A stretch of DNA of 64,000 nucleotides from Apoda limacodes (lineage: Eukaryota > Arthropoda > Insecta > Lepidoptera > Limacodidae), in assembly GCA_946406115.1 (NCBI GenBank), contig OX291548.1, forward strand, positions 11,520,373 through 11,584,372, read 5' to 3'. The notes under the pieces were generated by a model that saw only the letters and a list, made by a program, of their open reading frames with translations, searched no databases and was not told the DNA's origin. The position numbers and the translations under genes were made by a program. How positions within the stretch are numbered: position 1 is the first letter of the stretch; each line of letters opens with the position of its first letter. This document shows positions 12,781 to 23,159 of the stretch, one piece after another.

Positions 12781-12957
12781 TAAAGAAAAAACCGACTCGC
12801 ACACTTGAATTTTTCAATTTGCCTTAGTCTTTTCTCGGCACTCAAACTATCTCCATCCCAAATTTCATTCTACTCGGTGCAGCGGTTTCAGCGTGAAGAG
12901 GTAACAGACAGACAGACTGACATAGTTACTTTCGCATTTATAATATTAGTATGGAGT
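12781..12957. repeat. Helitron-like/SINE-like repeat fragment
   Basis: The segment contains CCCAAATTTCATTCTACTCG, GTGCAGCGGTTTCAGCGTGA, AGACAGACAGACTGACATAG and an end resembling TTTATAATATTAGTATGGA. These phrases are typical of a dispersed lepidopteran element, possibly a non-autonomous Helitron. Similar phrases occur at 15841-16440 and 52070-52260. The overlapping open frame (12805-13002) is a by-product. Confidence 0.55.
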
Positions 12958-13344
12958 ATGGATAATGAAGTAGGTAATAGAAGAGTATATAATAAATATT
13001 AAATTAACAAATTGTAGTAGTCATAAATTATAAATAAATAATATACGACCACTACAATTTGGCAAAATTCTTATTCATCTTAACAAGCATCTTTATTTAA
13101 GTCACAAAAAACCAAAAGAGACCTTTTGATTCCAAAATGACCTACATTACTCGCCATATATGACATTTTTAACCTTGAATACGAATGCTAACGATGTAAA
13201 GCAGCAATGCCAATCATTTATAAGCATCTCGGAAATTCTTGATTTCAACTGACCTGAATTGAATTGCCTATTAGGATAACGTGTAGTAATAAGGCTAATA
13301 TAATTTAAATTGGCGTATGGGAACTAAGTGCCATCTTAAGTGAT

Positions 13345-13560
13345 AGATAAGCATAATAAAAAAACCAGCCAAGGGCGTGAAGTACATGAATTAAATTGGT
13401 GTTCCGTAGCACGAGAAATTGTTCCAGAACTTATGATTAATTTACCCTCAAATAAATTTAAAATAAATGTCAGAGATAGTGTAATGAAAAAAAGCTATTA
13501 CAAAGTTGATGAATACATAAATGATAAAAATGCTTGGAAAAATTAGAACTTAATTGATTT
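13345..13560 (+). pseudogene. CR1-like LINE ORF2 extreme C-terminus fused to a repeat head
   Basis: The frame ending at 13546 has the terminal signature LPSNKFKINVRDSVMKKSYY, KVDEY and DKNAW close to its stop. I associate this with the C-terminal tail of CR1/jockey-group LINE ORF2 proteins in Lepidoptera. Upstream, AACCAGCCAAGGGCGTGAAG and GTGTTCCGTAGCA look like a decayed copy of the GGCCAAGTGCGAGT head, so the frame is chimeric. Nothing of the reverse transcriptase core remains. The clade is uncertain. Confidence 0.55.
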
Positions 13561-13675
13561 GTATTTGTATTGGGGTATTTATTATATTTTTAAAATTTAA
13601 TCATTGTATGTTAAATTATTACCTAGTGTACGGCTATGTTGTATTTTAATATGAAGTTGAAAAAATATAAAAGAC

Positions 13676-13765
13676 TAGCTTCTGCCAGCGGCTTCGCCCG
13701 CCTTAAATTTCGTTTTCGGTGTCGGTTCTTACGGCAACTCCTCAATTATAAAAAAACAAACAATC
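13676..13765 (-). repeat. Helitron-like 3' end fragment, minus strand
   Basis: On the minus strand the sequence ends GGCGGGCGAAGCCGCTGGCA then GAAGCTAGT. Ends of this type with terminal CTAG before T are typical of lepidopteran non-autonomous Helitron-like repeats. The plus-strand start is ACTAGCTTCTGCCAGCGGCT at 13676. Confidence 0.5.
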
Positions 13766-14095
13766 AAATCAATTTTACCCTTTTTTCAATTTAATAAGTA
13801 ATTTAGTTAAATAAAGAAATTGCTGGACTCAATTTTAAACTACGTATTTTTGAATAAAAATAAAGTAGTCTTGTACAGGTACCAAGTAGGACGCAGTTCT
13901 GGGTGCAGCATTAGGTTTAACAGACTGATTGACTACAAATCAATAAATTTGATCCAAGAAAGCTATTCCAGGAGAAAGCAGTGACTTAGATGTACGTGTA
14001 GATACAATGTACGTGTAGATCGTTAGTCACTTATATATTTTTTTCTGACTGACTATGCAATTGGCTGTTGCAGCTATTACTGCTTCACCAGGCTT

Positions 14096-14515
14096 TTTGG
14101 GGCGAGTCTCTAAAGGAGCCTGAGCCCATATAGCGCCCAACGCTCAAGGGCTCCCCGCGGGGGGAGCCTCGGCTTGGGTTGTCGCCCTCTGGAGCGTCCG
14201 TTCGACCGGCGTGAGTCTCGAACCCGAAGGTGAGTCAGCGCCAGGACGGGAGTTCCCCGTTATGCGGGTGCGGTTGCGATTGAGTGGGGCGAGAAGCGCC
14301 GCGGCACTCTTTGATACCTCGTGTATCCGTTCGGGCGCCGACGAACTCGGGGACGTCGGCGTCGTGTGAGGGAGTCCCTATTCGGGGAGGTCGTAGAGAC
14401 TAATCTCGCTATCCGGACAGCGAGATCGTCCCCTGGGGCCGTTAGTAAGTGCCGAGGCCGCCTAACGATGGTTTTACGACCATGCCGAGGTCGGTCGGCT
14501 CCGTCCGGATGAGCA
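14096..14515. other. GC-rich island, probable retroelement UTR fragment
   Basis: This block of about 420 bases is strikingly GC-rich against an A/T-rich background and has sharp edges. It contains GGGCTCCCCGCGGGGGGAGC, a near-palindrome at 14149-14168. A short frame (14321-14512, plus) is rich in Arg and Gly (a GRRRTRGRRRRV stretch) but has no domain I recognise. The composition and sharp limits suggest a piece of a non-LTR retrotransposon UTR or of another GC-rich mobile element. I cannot name it. Confidence 0.4.
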
Positions 14516-15630
14516 TATGATAGGAGATAAAATGCTTAACATAACATGTCTTACAGTGGTTTCTGTACATACCATACTTTATTAAATATTTAGAAAAAAA
14601 GAACTTTTGACAAAAAACTTTTTTAATTTTATTGAATTGAAGTAGTTAATTTCATTGATTTAAAAAGTAGTGTATTACTAAGAATTGGGCGATTGATACA
14701 CAGCTATATAAAAGTGTTTAATTTTGTAAATTTGATTGAGAAATGAGCTGTGACTGAATTTATACATTGGAGTAACGTGACTAGTGCAGCGCATTATCCT
14801 ATAGCTTTTCTAGATTATTTCAATAACTACTAGTAACAAGACTTATTTCGTATTAGTAATATAATTTATTTATATAATCAATTATATAAATAAATAAAAT
14901 ATTAAGTATAAAATATAAAGTAAAGAATAATATGGGTGGTTATTATCTTAGCTCAAATTTAATAGTCACACAGTTATATTTTCTAAACGGTATAAGTTAG
15001 AAACAGAAATTGTTATTTGGGGGGTAAAATATTTATTAAGCTACTAAATAAATAAAGCTTGTCGTAATAGCAGCAAAAATATATACCAAAAATCACATGA
15101 AACGGTTAAAAACGGGGCCATTTTTCGCATTCTCATCGCGTCACACTTCCCGTTGCAGCAAATCATTTGGTAACTGCTTCACAAAATTTAAGAGGGCGAT
15201 ATAGGCCAGAAAGCTAATTTCTGTAATTCTAATGTTGTGTATGTCAATGTACTATAAATCATTAGATAATGTCATATACATTACTATGAGAAGTATATGT
15301 TATATTTCTTAAGTAATTTATATCGTAATATTTATAACGCATTGAAACTTGTATGGCATTTAATGTTATTACCGTTTAGTAGTTACATTTTTTGACTTTT
15401 CGCTACAACTTGCAACAGAGTCTATGCACTAGATAAACAAGCTATTCTAATTATTTAACCAACTTTCATTACAAGCAAATGCAAAACACGCTTTAAAAAT
15501 TTGCACAAGTGTTGAAACAATGGTCACTTCCAGATTTTTTATTGCATTAAATACAATAAATGAAAATCATTCAGTAAAGTACTGCACTAGACAAAAGCAA
15601 GTTTTATAACATATATTTTTTTCAATGCTT
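14516..15630. other. Intergenic, no gene seen
   Basis: The sequence is A/T-rich. There is a short palindromic TTATTTATATAATCAATTAT patch near 14868-14890 and nothing coding that I can support. Confidence 0.4.
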
Positions 15631-15633
15631 TAG

Positions 15634-15702
15634 ATTTTTTTTTATACCACTAAGGTGACAAACAAGCCTACGGTCCGCCTGATGGTAAGCGGCCTGATGC
15701 TA
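15634..15702 (+). repeat. 'TTTTATACCACTAAGGT' dispersed repeat, copy
   Basis: This copy reads TTTTTATACCACTAAGGTGA, then CCTACGGTCCGCCTGATGGT. It matches the head of the copy at 2811-2962. Confidence 0.7.
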
Positions 15703-15840
15703 TAGTTTAGCCACAAAAGTTGCACAAAAACGGCGTATTTTTGCGGTCTAGCCTATACCCTAGCCTTAAGTGTATTTGTATATATACTGAAATCATCGTA
15801 ATTAAATATACTTTATAAACAATAGTCTAAAATATTTATT

Positions 15841-16440
15841 ACTAGACTTTGGCCGTGGCTCCGCCCGCCCTAAATTTGGTTCACGGCGTACGATTCTCGC
15901 GGCAACTCCTAGATATACTAAAGAAGTTTGTTATAGCAAGCTATAGCTGCAGCTATGGTTCGTATGTGGAATTCGGTTATAGTTACTCCCTTTTGAATTT
16001 CCCGGGTTAAAAAGTAGCCTTTGTCCTTTTCCGTATCTTTACTTATCTCTGTGTGCAAAATTTCAGCTCATTTAAATGCTCCCAGTGCAGCAGGATTAAG
16101 TAAATATTGTTATAGTTATTCCCGCGGGAACTTTTGAATTTTCCAGGATGAAAAATAGCCTACGTCCTTCCCCGGGACTCAGACAATTTTCATCTAAATC
16201 AGTTGAGCAGTTCCCGATCCATCCAGTAGTTGAAGCGTGACAAACAACCAAACATCCAAACTTTCTTTTTTGCTAGCGGCCGCCCGGCCCTAAATTTGGT
16301 TATCGACATGGGACTCCTTTATTCAATCTTAGTATTGATACTGTGATTTACTTCTTTATTACCCCGCGTTAAATTCGGTTATCGGCGACTGTGATTTACT
16401 CCTTAATTACACTAATGAAGTTTGCTATATCCAGCTGTAG
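15841..16440 (-). repeat. Composite Helitron-like repeat block
   Basis: It starts ACTAGACTTTGGCCGTGGCT on the plus strand, the reverse of a CTAGT end. The body contains TGTGTGCAAAATTTCAGCTC, AAAAATAGCCTACGTCCTTC and GATCCATCCAGTAGTTGAAG, phrases typical of a dispersed lepidopteran repeat. A second partial head starts near 16274 (GCTAGCGGCCGCCCGGCCCT) and a third near 16360. I read it as nested or tandem fragments. Confidence 0.55.
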
Positions 16441-16518
16441 CTATCTCCACCCGCGCGGAGTTCTATTAGTTACAAACTTACCTAATCCGGACATGTTTAT
16501 TAAATTAAACTTACTTAC

Positions 16519-17126
16519 ACCGCTATCAAGTCTATCACCATCCCATCCTGCTGTGTGTCGACTAGGCTGAATCTTCACCATCGAACCGCTGTTCGATGGT
16601 TTACATATTGAAAAACAAAAACCTATAAATCGTTTTATATTGTCTACTACTAACATTAGCTCTTAAGATATATTATGTTTCTGATACTAGCAAATAATCT
16701 TAGTTGGTCGAAACAAAAATCATTTTATTTATTATATGTATTATTTATAATTCCTACCAGGTATTTGGATTCTTAGTATTAACTAATCTCCTTTTGTAAT
16801 AACCGAATAAATTCAAGATTACCTAAGTCTAGTCGGTAAAGTATAAAATCCATCAAATTAAAGCTCCGAAAAAAAATTTTTATAAACCGTTAATGGAGAT
16901 AGATACCACACATCATAAAACCACAAAAATCAAGGTGCGGCTTGCGGGGAGCAAAACCACTTCTTTGTAAATAGTTTTATTTCCCTAATTACTCAATTAT
17001 AATTTTTTTATCAAATTAAACTTCATTAGTTTCGTGGACGTGGATACTCACAGGGACTGGTCTTCAAGTTCAAAGTCGCACTGCGCGCGATGGAACCAGC
17101 TAATACTCGGAGTGTCTCTGAGTGAT
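16519..17126 (-). CDS. Two-exon candidate of an unrecognised gene (partial)
   Basis: On the minus strand, exon 17126-17052 follows a pyrimidine-rich acceptor (CTTATTTTGGATTAG) and ends at a GTGAGT donor. Its open frame includes SISWFHRAQCDFELEDQS. Exon 16588-16519 follows CGAACAG and ends at GTGTAAGT, using the GTAAGT donor; its frame reads GSMVKIQPSRHTAGW and onward. Phases agree: the first exon ends two bases into a codon, and the second supplies one base and stays open. Upstream and downstream exons are not found. The CDFELE piece faintly recalls a MAM domain start, but the expected Cys-x-Trp does not follow, so I assign no function. The second acceptor is weak and the pair could be chance. 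Confidence 0.35.
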
Positions 17127-17239
17127 CTAATCCAAAATAAGGATAACAGGAAGAGAACTAAAATCGAGTAAACTGAAGTAAATAAGTTTTTTTTCCAAGG
17201 AAGTTTTGGTACAGGGATAGTTAGAGTGACAAAGAACAA

Positions 17240-17585
17240 AATTTTAATTTTTGTATTATATTTATTTTTAGGTTTCCGTAACACAAAAGGAACCCTTATA
17301 GAATTCCTTGTTGTCCGTCTGTCTGTCTGTCTGTCAGTTTGTCAAGACCCATTTTCTCAGAAACGTTTAAAGGTATCACGTTGAAGTTAATATCAAATAC
17401 TAAGGTCTATGGTCCCTTGAAGCTGCAAAAATAATCAAGTTTCTAAGTCAACTCAGTAAAAATGTACGGCGGATAAACAGCCATGTTTGTCGCATATTTT
17501 GCCATTCGCAAAAAAAAACAAAACCTATGGGGTAATTCCCGTTGTCCTAAAAATCATGAAATTTGACATGGCAACTAGGGCGCTG
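17240..17585 (+). repeat. 'GTTTCCGTA' repeat body with a tetranucleotide run
   Basis: The segment begins AGGTTTCCGTAACACAAAAG, carries a GTCT run (about 17312-17335) and continues with CAAGACCCATTTTCTCAG and GATATCAAA-like phrases. A clearly related copy is at 39770-40310, including CAAGACCC, TATCAAATACTA and AAAACCTATGGG. That second copy ends in the GGCCAAGTGCGAGT-type head in reverse, so both belong to that superfamily. Confidence 0.6.
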
Positions 17586-18000
17586 ATTGAAGACTGCAAA
17601 CGTTTGTGATTGAAATATTAGGTCCGTGGCTCTACACTTTATTTGTTTTTAGAATTTTGATCTAAATGCCTAATTGGATTTATGACTGGTCAAGATTGCG
17701 TAATCGTCAAGCGGTCGGAAATTCAATGTTTTGATGCGTATTCGTAACAATATTGCATAATGTTACCTATACTCATGGAGTTTACTGAAATCATCATGAC
17801 TAAAAAGTGTTCTATTCTTTAAGCAACTCCTGATGACAAAAAACTGGCAGCTTTTTAGCGAGAAGACAACGAGATTTTTTTTAATTCTGATAACCGTTTT
17901 GTCACTTCTTAACCGGCAAGGAAATAAGGATTTTTACTCTAGTTTTATTTCTTTTTATAGATTGCCACACATTTCAGAGGCTAATAGTTTTATAAAGCAT

Positions 18001-18235
18001 TAAGATAACGGTTTCGATTTCACTTTGCGTCCTCAGTGGCAGAGGTTCGAGACCTGGCGTGTTGTACCAATGAGTCTTTTCCTTAATTTCTCAAGCACAT
18101 TGATTATTCACACCACGGGCTTTCCGGTGAAGGAAAACATCGTCGGGAAAGTGTGGCATACTACCCAAATCACCCTCGTTTAAGGTAGGCCGTGCCCCAG
18201 CTATGGAGACATATGACGCTGATAAGGTAAGGTTT
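18001..18235 (+). repeat. tRNA-derived SINE, family 2, plus strand
   Basis: The head includes TTTGCGTCCTCAGTGGCAGA and the B-box-like AGGTTCGAGACCTGG at 18039-18054. The body follows with CACACCACGGGCTTTCCGGT and GAAGGAAAACATCGTCGGGA. It is the same family as the minus-strand copy at 4728-5048. It is not a functional tRNA because acceptor pairing is missing. Confidence 0.7.
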
Positions 18236-18239
18236 ACTC

Positions 18240-18955
18240 CGTCATAATCGTCAAATCAACCACAGGCCAAGATGTAATGTCGCTAGAGATATCTCCATTA
18301 GTCGGTTAGGGTTCATCAAATCTAGTCGGTCAGCTGACAGTTCAAGCTGATTCAACTATCTGGCAGCGACATATACAATTACAAAATTGTAATAAGCAGG
18401 TATGTACTTACATTACTACAAACTTTAGTGCACAGGGAGCATGAGAATGAACTCAGTATAATTTGTACTTCATTCACTCTGAGCGTAGGTAATGCATACA
18501 GTACCTACAGTTGCCGGTTTTGCTCCACTTGGCATGGGAACTAGAGCATTTGAGACCATACCTACCAACATTCATTCGTCAAACCACCTACATATATCCT
18601 TTTACGCCTAAATATATAGACATACGATACCCCATCTCAGTTATAACAAGACATTCTATCCTTCCTTTGCTTACATAATTAATTGTGTTTTAAAGTTGAG
18701 GCTACTTGAGACAAACAGTTTCGTAAACCCGTCGAATTTATTCAAGTATTCCAATACTTTCTAGTTTGATCTGAAATAAAGTTTGCCAGTTTTATTAACC
18801 CATTTTACTTTATTTTTCCGCCCCCATATTGAATCTCATCATTCTCATCTAAATCTTACTCATTATTTGTTCTTTGACTACTGAACTTATGTGGTACCAT
18901 ATTGACAAACAAATAGACAACAGAACGAAATTGTGAGCGACAATTCAACGAGAGG
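18240..18955. other. Intergenic, no gene seen
   Basis: I see no coding frame with splice support and no clear repeat boundary. Confidence 0.4.
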
Positions 18956-18959
18956 CAAA

Positions 18960-19215
18960 TTAGAAGCCTAAAGCCGACGGCCTTTGGAGTTTGTTATTTC
19001 CGTACCACCCTTGTTACACATAATGTTTTTCATCATATTTGCGAGTACATAAATAAAAATATAAGATGAATAAATAAACTCAGACTTACCAAAACACAAT
19101 CGAAACGGCGGCGAGTATAGTATTAATAGGGTGAATGATCCTATGGCCAGCCTCCCCCCAAATATCAGCCGGGCGTGCTTTTTTCTGTGATAATTAAGAA
19201 GTAACATCACCTATG
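18960..19215 (-). repeat. Repeat containing a short hydrophobic frame and a donor-like site
   Basis: On the minus strand a frame starting ATG at 19207 encodes a basic then hydrophobic peptide (MLLLNYHRKKHARL, then SFTLLILYSPPFRLCF) and meets GTAAGT at about 19089. The sequence after the donor (CTCGCAAATATGATGAAAAA, TAACAAGGGTGGTACGGAAA) is more conserved with the second copy at 33110-33305 than the frame itself. That pattern fits a dispersed element better than a host exon, though a signal-peptide exon cannot be excluded. Confidence 0.45.
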
Positions 19216-19879
19216 GTCTATTTTTTAAAAGAATATATATTTCCGAAGTAATCTTCCAATGATCGTGCCTATCCCTTCGTAAGGCTTCTTTCAATCTCAA
19301 TTTTACGGATTGTTGATACACATTTAACAAAAAAGCGTGATTTTTCTGGACCGATAGCCGATGCGATATTTCACTTACTTTGATGCTTAGGTATAACTTT
19401 ATAATTTAAGGGATCAAGTATGAATATTTCGTACAGTTAATTAGAAAAATTAAGTTAATTTTCCCCTAGATTTAGAATTTAATAGAGGGCTGACGTTTGG
19501 TCCATTTTTTTATATGAAGTGCCATATATCAGCCGGGTTGGCTGAAATTTGGTACCGGAACTGTTCCAAATATCAGCCACCACTTATATTTTTGCAACTA
19601 AATTATCGATTTTTGTTTGCGATTGTACTTTTTCGTGCTTGACATTATTTATAACATGTTAAAATATGTTTATCTAGTATAGCTTTACTTTAGTAACAGC
19701 TTCCTTAGCTTATATATGACTATATCGTCATTTATTAACTAAAATAATAACAAATTAATTGTGGAGTACAATCACAACCACAAGTCTTTTCCATTATTTT
19801 GTTTGAGTTATTGGTATAGTGAGACTCGTAGTAATTGATATAATGACTATGCTTTTCGTTTTTTATCTTTATACCTTTA

Positions 19880-20035
19880 CGGTTCTTATCCCCATGAGGG
19901 GGTAACCAGTGGTACGCACCCATATATTTTTTTAGGGGATTGTTTCTTTTGTCCAACTACTTTAGTCCTACATGACAGGGGGTGAGCCTATCACCGCAAC
20001 ACTGCTTGTAATGCAATATATCTGGACTTAGGAAG
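19880..20035 (+). repeat. Dispersed repeat 'CCCATGAGGGGGTAACCAGT'
   Basis: Key phrases are ATGAGGGGGTAACCAGTGGT, TTTAGTCCTACATGACAGGG and TATCTGGACTTAGG. A second copy is at 50990-51110 with GTAGGGGGTTACCAGTGGCT and TTTAGTCCTGCGTGACGAAG. The repeat is non-coding here. Confidence 0.6.
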
Positions 20036-20282
20036 CTTTATAAATGTCGACGATGCAACTGTCTACTTCATTTTCGGTAAAGGGTAGATGGAGAAACAAA
20101 GACTAACAGAGAATACTTTTTAACTCTGTTAAATCAGAGGTTCACGTAAGAATCCCACGCGAGCGAAGTAGCGGATGAAAGCTAGTAGTAGTATGAATTA
20201 GAATTAGAATAATTTCTAAGAACGAGCACAAAATTATAAATTTACAAAAAAGCCCGTGGGAGTAATTAAGGTCTTAGCACCC

Positions 20283-20770
20283 GCTTTTCCTGTTTTTATC
20301 ATTCTCTTATTTTAGAAGTTACAGGGGGCGGGGACACATTTTACCACTTTGGAAGTGTCTCTCGCGCAAACTGTTCAGTTTAGAAAAAAATTATATTAGA
20401 AACCTCAATATCATTTTTGAAGACCTATCCATAGATACCCCACACGTATGGGTTTGATGAAAAAAAAATTTTTGAGTTTCAGTTTTAAGTATGGGGAACC
20501 CCAAAAATTTATTGTTTTTTTTCTATTTTTGTGTGAAAATCTCAATGCGGTTCATAGAAAACATCTACTTACCAAGTTTCAACAGTATAATTCTTATTTT
20601 TTCGGAAAAAAGTGGCTGTGACATACGGACAGACAGACAGACCTCACAACAGTAGGTACAGCTTTATTCTTATTTCTATGAACGCGAGCTTTGTTTTGAT
20701 AAAAGTAATTTCTTGCAAAGAAAAAGCCCGTAGGAGTAATTAAGGTCTTAGCATCCACTTTGCCTAAACG
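20283..20770 (+). repeat. Partial copy of the 10.2-kb non-autonomous element
   Basis: It shares GAAGTTACAGGGGGCGGGGA, GTGTCTCTCGCGCAAACTGT and CCAAGTTTCAACAGTATAAT with 10208-10832, in the same orientation, and ends in an ACAGACAG run near 20632. The CCCGTRGGAGTAATTAAGGT phrase brackets it at about 20253 and 20726, hinting at an insertion between direct repeats. Confidence 0.6.
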
Positions 20771-21276
20771 TAATGACACTGTTTACGAGTAAGTGTTATG
20801 AAACAATATTTTCCATTCAGGGACCTCATTATTTTCCTATAAGAACCAAATATTTTCAATGTTCAGAAACGCACCTATTATAGCTTTGTACTATTAATAA
20901 CATTATTATTATTTCCATCTGTCTGTCTATCTATCTACCAAGTTTCTATACGTGTCGTGAAACAGCCATTAGGTATTGCGCGGTATAAACCGATTTTAAT
21001 TTTTAAAGACCTATTGTCACGATTTCTCTCAGATTTCAAAAGTTTCAGTAGAAGTTTCAAAAGCACGGAGTTTAAAAGTCGGGAGGGAACACTAATTTCT
21101 CAGTTTCTAAAGCCTTATTGGTTGGCTTAGAAAAATATACCTACATTTTAGAGAAAAGATGTCTCATAATCCTCAAATACATTTTTGAAGATCGTAGAAT
21201 GACGTCCAACAAGAATTTCATTTCAATGTATGGAGAGCTATCCTAAGTTTCTTTTTTCCAAATACAAAACTTTTAA

Positions 21277-21652
21277 TGTGTTTGTTTTGGAATAAAAAGT
21301 TCCTATGTTTGATACTTTTCACACTTCAGATAAAGCCCTCTTTCGTTTGTTTGTAACTTTGAAACGTTAACTAACAAAATTGGTTGCAAAACGAACGTTT
21401 GGCGTACACACACTACAATAATAATACACATTACGATAGTAACACACATATATACCATAAATAATGTATAAGCACATTTACACCGAAACTAACCTACCTT
21501 CAAACATGGGACCAAAGTTTAATATCTCGGTGGCAAAAGGGACAAAAAAAAAACAAATATATCATAAACGATTGCCTGACAGCAAGCACTGCAAGAAATG
21601 TTACAATACAACAAAATAAACAAATATATTAATACCTTATCCCAAAACAAAT
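21277..21652 (+). mobile_element. TTA-type MITE, copy C (degenerate)
   Basis: This copy shares AGCTTTGAAACGTTA-like, TGCAAAACGAACG, ACACACTAC, CATGGGACCAAAGTTTAAT and GCATGACAG-like segments with copies A and B. Its left end resembles GTGTTTGTTTTGGAAT and its right end ATCCCAAAACAAAT. It is more decayed than the other two, and the flanking duplication is not clear. Confidence 0.55.
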
Positions 21653-21659
21653 ATAGGGT

Positions 21660-22720
21660 GCCTATATATATATATGTCGATTTACATAAGCACAGACTAT
21701 TATAAAAGACGGTAAAATTTTATCAAAAAAGATGCAAAGACGGCACGCACGCATGCACACCGTCTTCGCTACTTGGCTATAGTCCCAAAAAAGGTTTATT
21801 CTATTCAGAGCTTGGTCTGTTGCGAGTGATACTAGAGATTGGGCTTAACCAATCCGCTAGCAAAATTTATCTAATATTATCGAGTTTTTTAGCATTAAAT
21901 ACGTAATTCATTATGGACTGTAAATAACCAAAAGCCGGTACTAATATATCTACTACAGACATTCGACTGATTTAAATACTGTATAACTTTCATAAATCAT
22001 GTTTAAAATCGATTTCAATGTGTACCTACGTTATGTAAAGTTAATCTCATGATTCGCTTTCCTTTCTCAAAATGTGCTTGTTCTTACCAATTGCGTAAGA
22101 GAAATTAAATTACCATATTATATATATACATAATATAAGTTGTTGCCCCCGACTATGCCCGTCTTGGGATGGGGATATTATTAAAAATATTTTAATTTGG
22201 TTATTTTATAAGGTTCTTAAATTGCAAGTATTTACATACTGGTATTTTTAACTTTGAAAATTGCAAATTCGCAGAATCTCATGTGAGAAATGCGCAATTG
22301 TAACGCAACGCAACTTTAAAAACCCATCAAAACCAAAACACACAAAGTGGCGCGCAAAAAAAAAATTTGCTTGAAAAATATCAGTTTCACATAAGACACC
22401 TCCTATACAAAACCATCAGTTAGAGATGGCGCGGCGCGTGGGAATCATCGAATATGAAGGGTTCCGTTTTTGCTATTTGACAAGAAACCCCTAATAAAAA
22501 CGATTTATTATCGTACAATTCACAACCCCTGTTTTACCCTCTAGACTAACGTAGCGTGAAAATCCTACGTCTGTGCTCTACAACGAATTTTGCAAAATCC
22601 TTGTTACAATTTCAAAATTTTATGTTTTCAACATCTGAAGTTTCGGCTGTGCGTTGGTCAATACGTTATCAATCAGTCAGACAGGATATTTTTTCTTAAA
22701 TATGACATTGTCTACGAACC
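21660..22720. other. Intergenic, no gene seen
   Basis: The sequence is A/T-rich. A fragment at about 22455-22490 (GAAGGGTTCCGTTTTTGCTA) is a scrap of the GGTTCCGT repeat superfamily. Confidence 0.4.
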
Positions 22721-22725
22721 TTGGT

Positions 22726-23076
22726 TGTTGTCATACACTATGTAAGTGTTAATTGTCACGTAAATATTTAGAAACTTATAAGAAAAAATAATAATAAGTA
22801 AATTTACAAGGTTTAACTGCAGCCTTGTAATTTGCTACATAAACAAATATAACCACATAGTACACGTTCTAATATCTATAGCATCTAAGCAACAGTTTAA
22901 TTACTATTAATTATTAATACATTAAGTTTCAGTATTCCGTAAAACTCATGTAACGTTATAAGATATATATATTATTGTAAATTGTTTTTACAAAATATAT
23001 TCAAATAGTATCTGGACAGTTGAGTATAATTTCTTACAAATCTACTACTAGAAGATAACGACAAGTGTCTTTACAT
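22726..23076 (+). repeat. Probable 5' LTR of a Ty3/gypsy element
   Basis: The segment begins TGTTGTCATACAC and ends in TTTACA, directly before a primer-binding-site-like TTGGTGACCCTGAC. TG...CA ends immediately before a tRNA-complementary motif define an LTR. No second LTR is recognisable downstream of the integrase remnant, so the right boundary of the element is lost. The 5' limit is inferred from the TG and is less certain than the 3' limit. Confidence 0.5.
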
Positions 23077-23094
23077 TGGTGACCCTGACAAGGA
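23077..23094 (+). other. Primer-binding site of the gypsy remnant
   Basis: TTGGTGACCCTGACAAGG directly follows the LTR end. TGGTGACCCCGAC-type motifs serve as the tRNA primer site in insect gypsy elements; one base differs here. Confidence 0.55.
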
Positions 23095-23159
23095 ACAAGG
23101 CGCAACCTCCACGAGATCGACAAGGAGGAAGGAGCAACCTGTACAATCCCAACAAGGAG

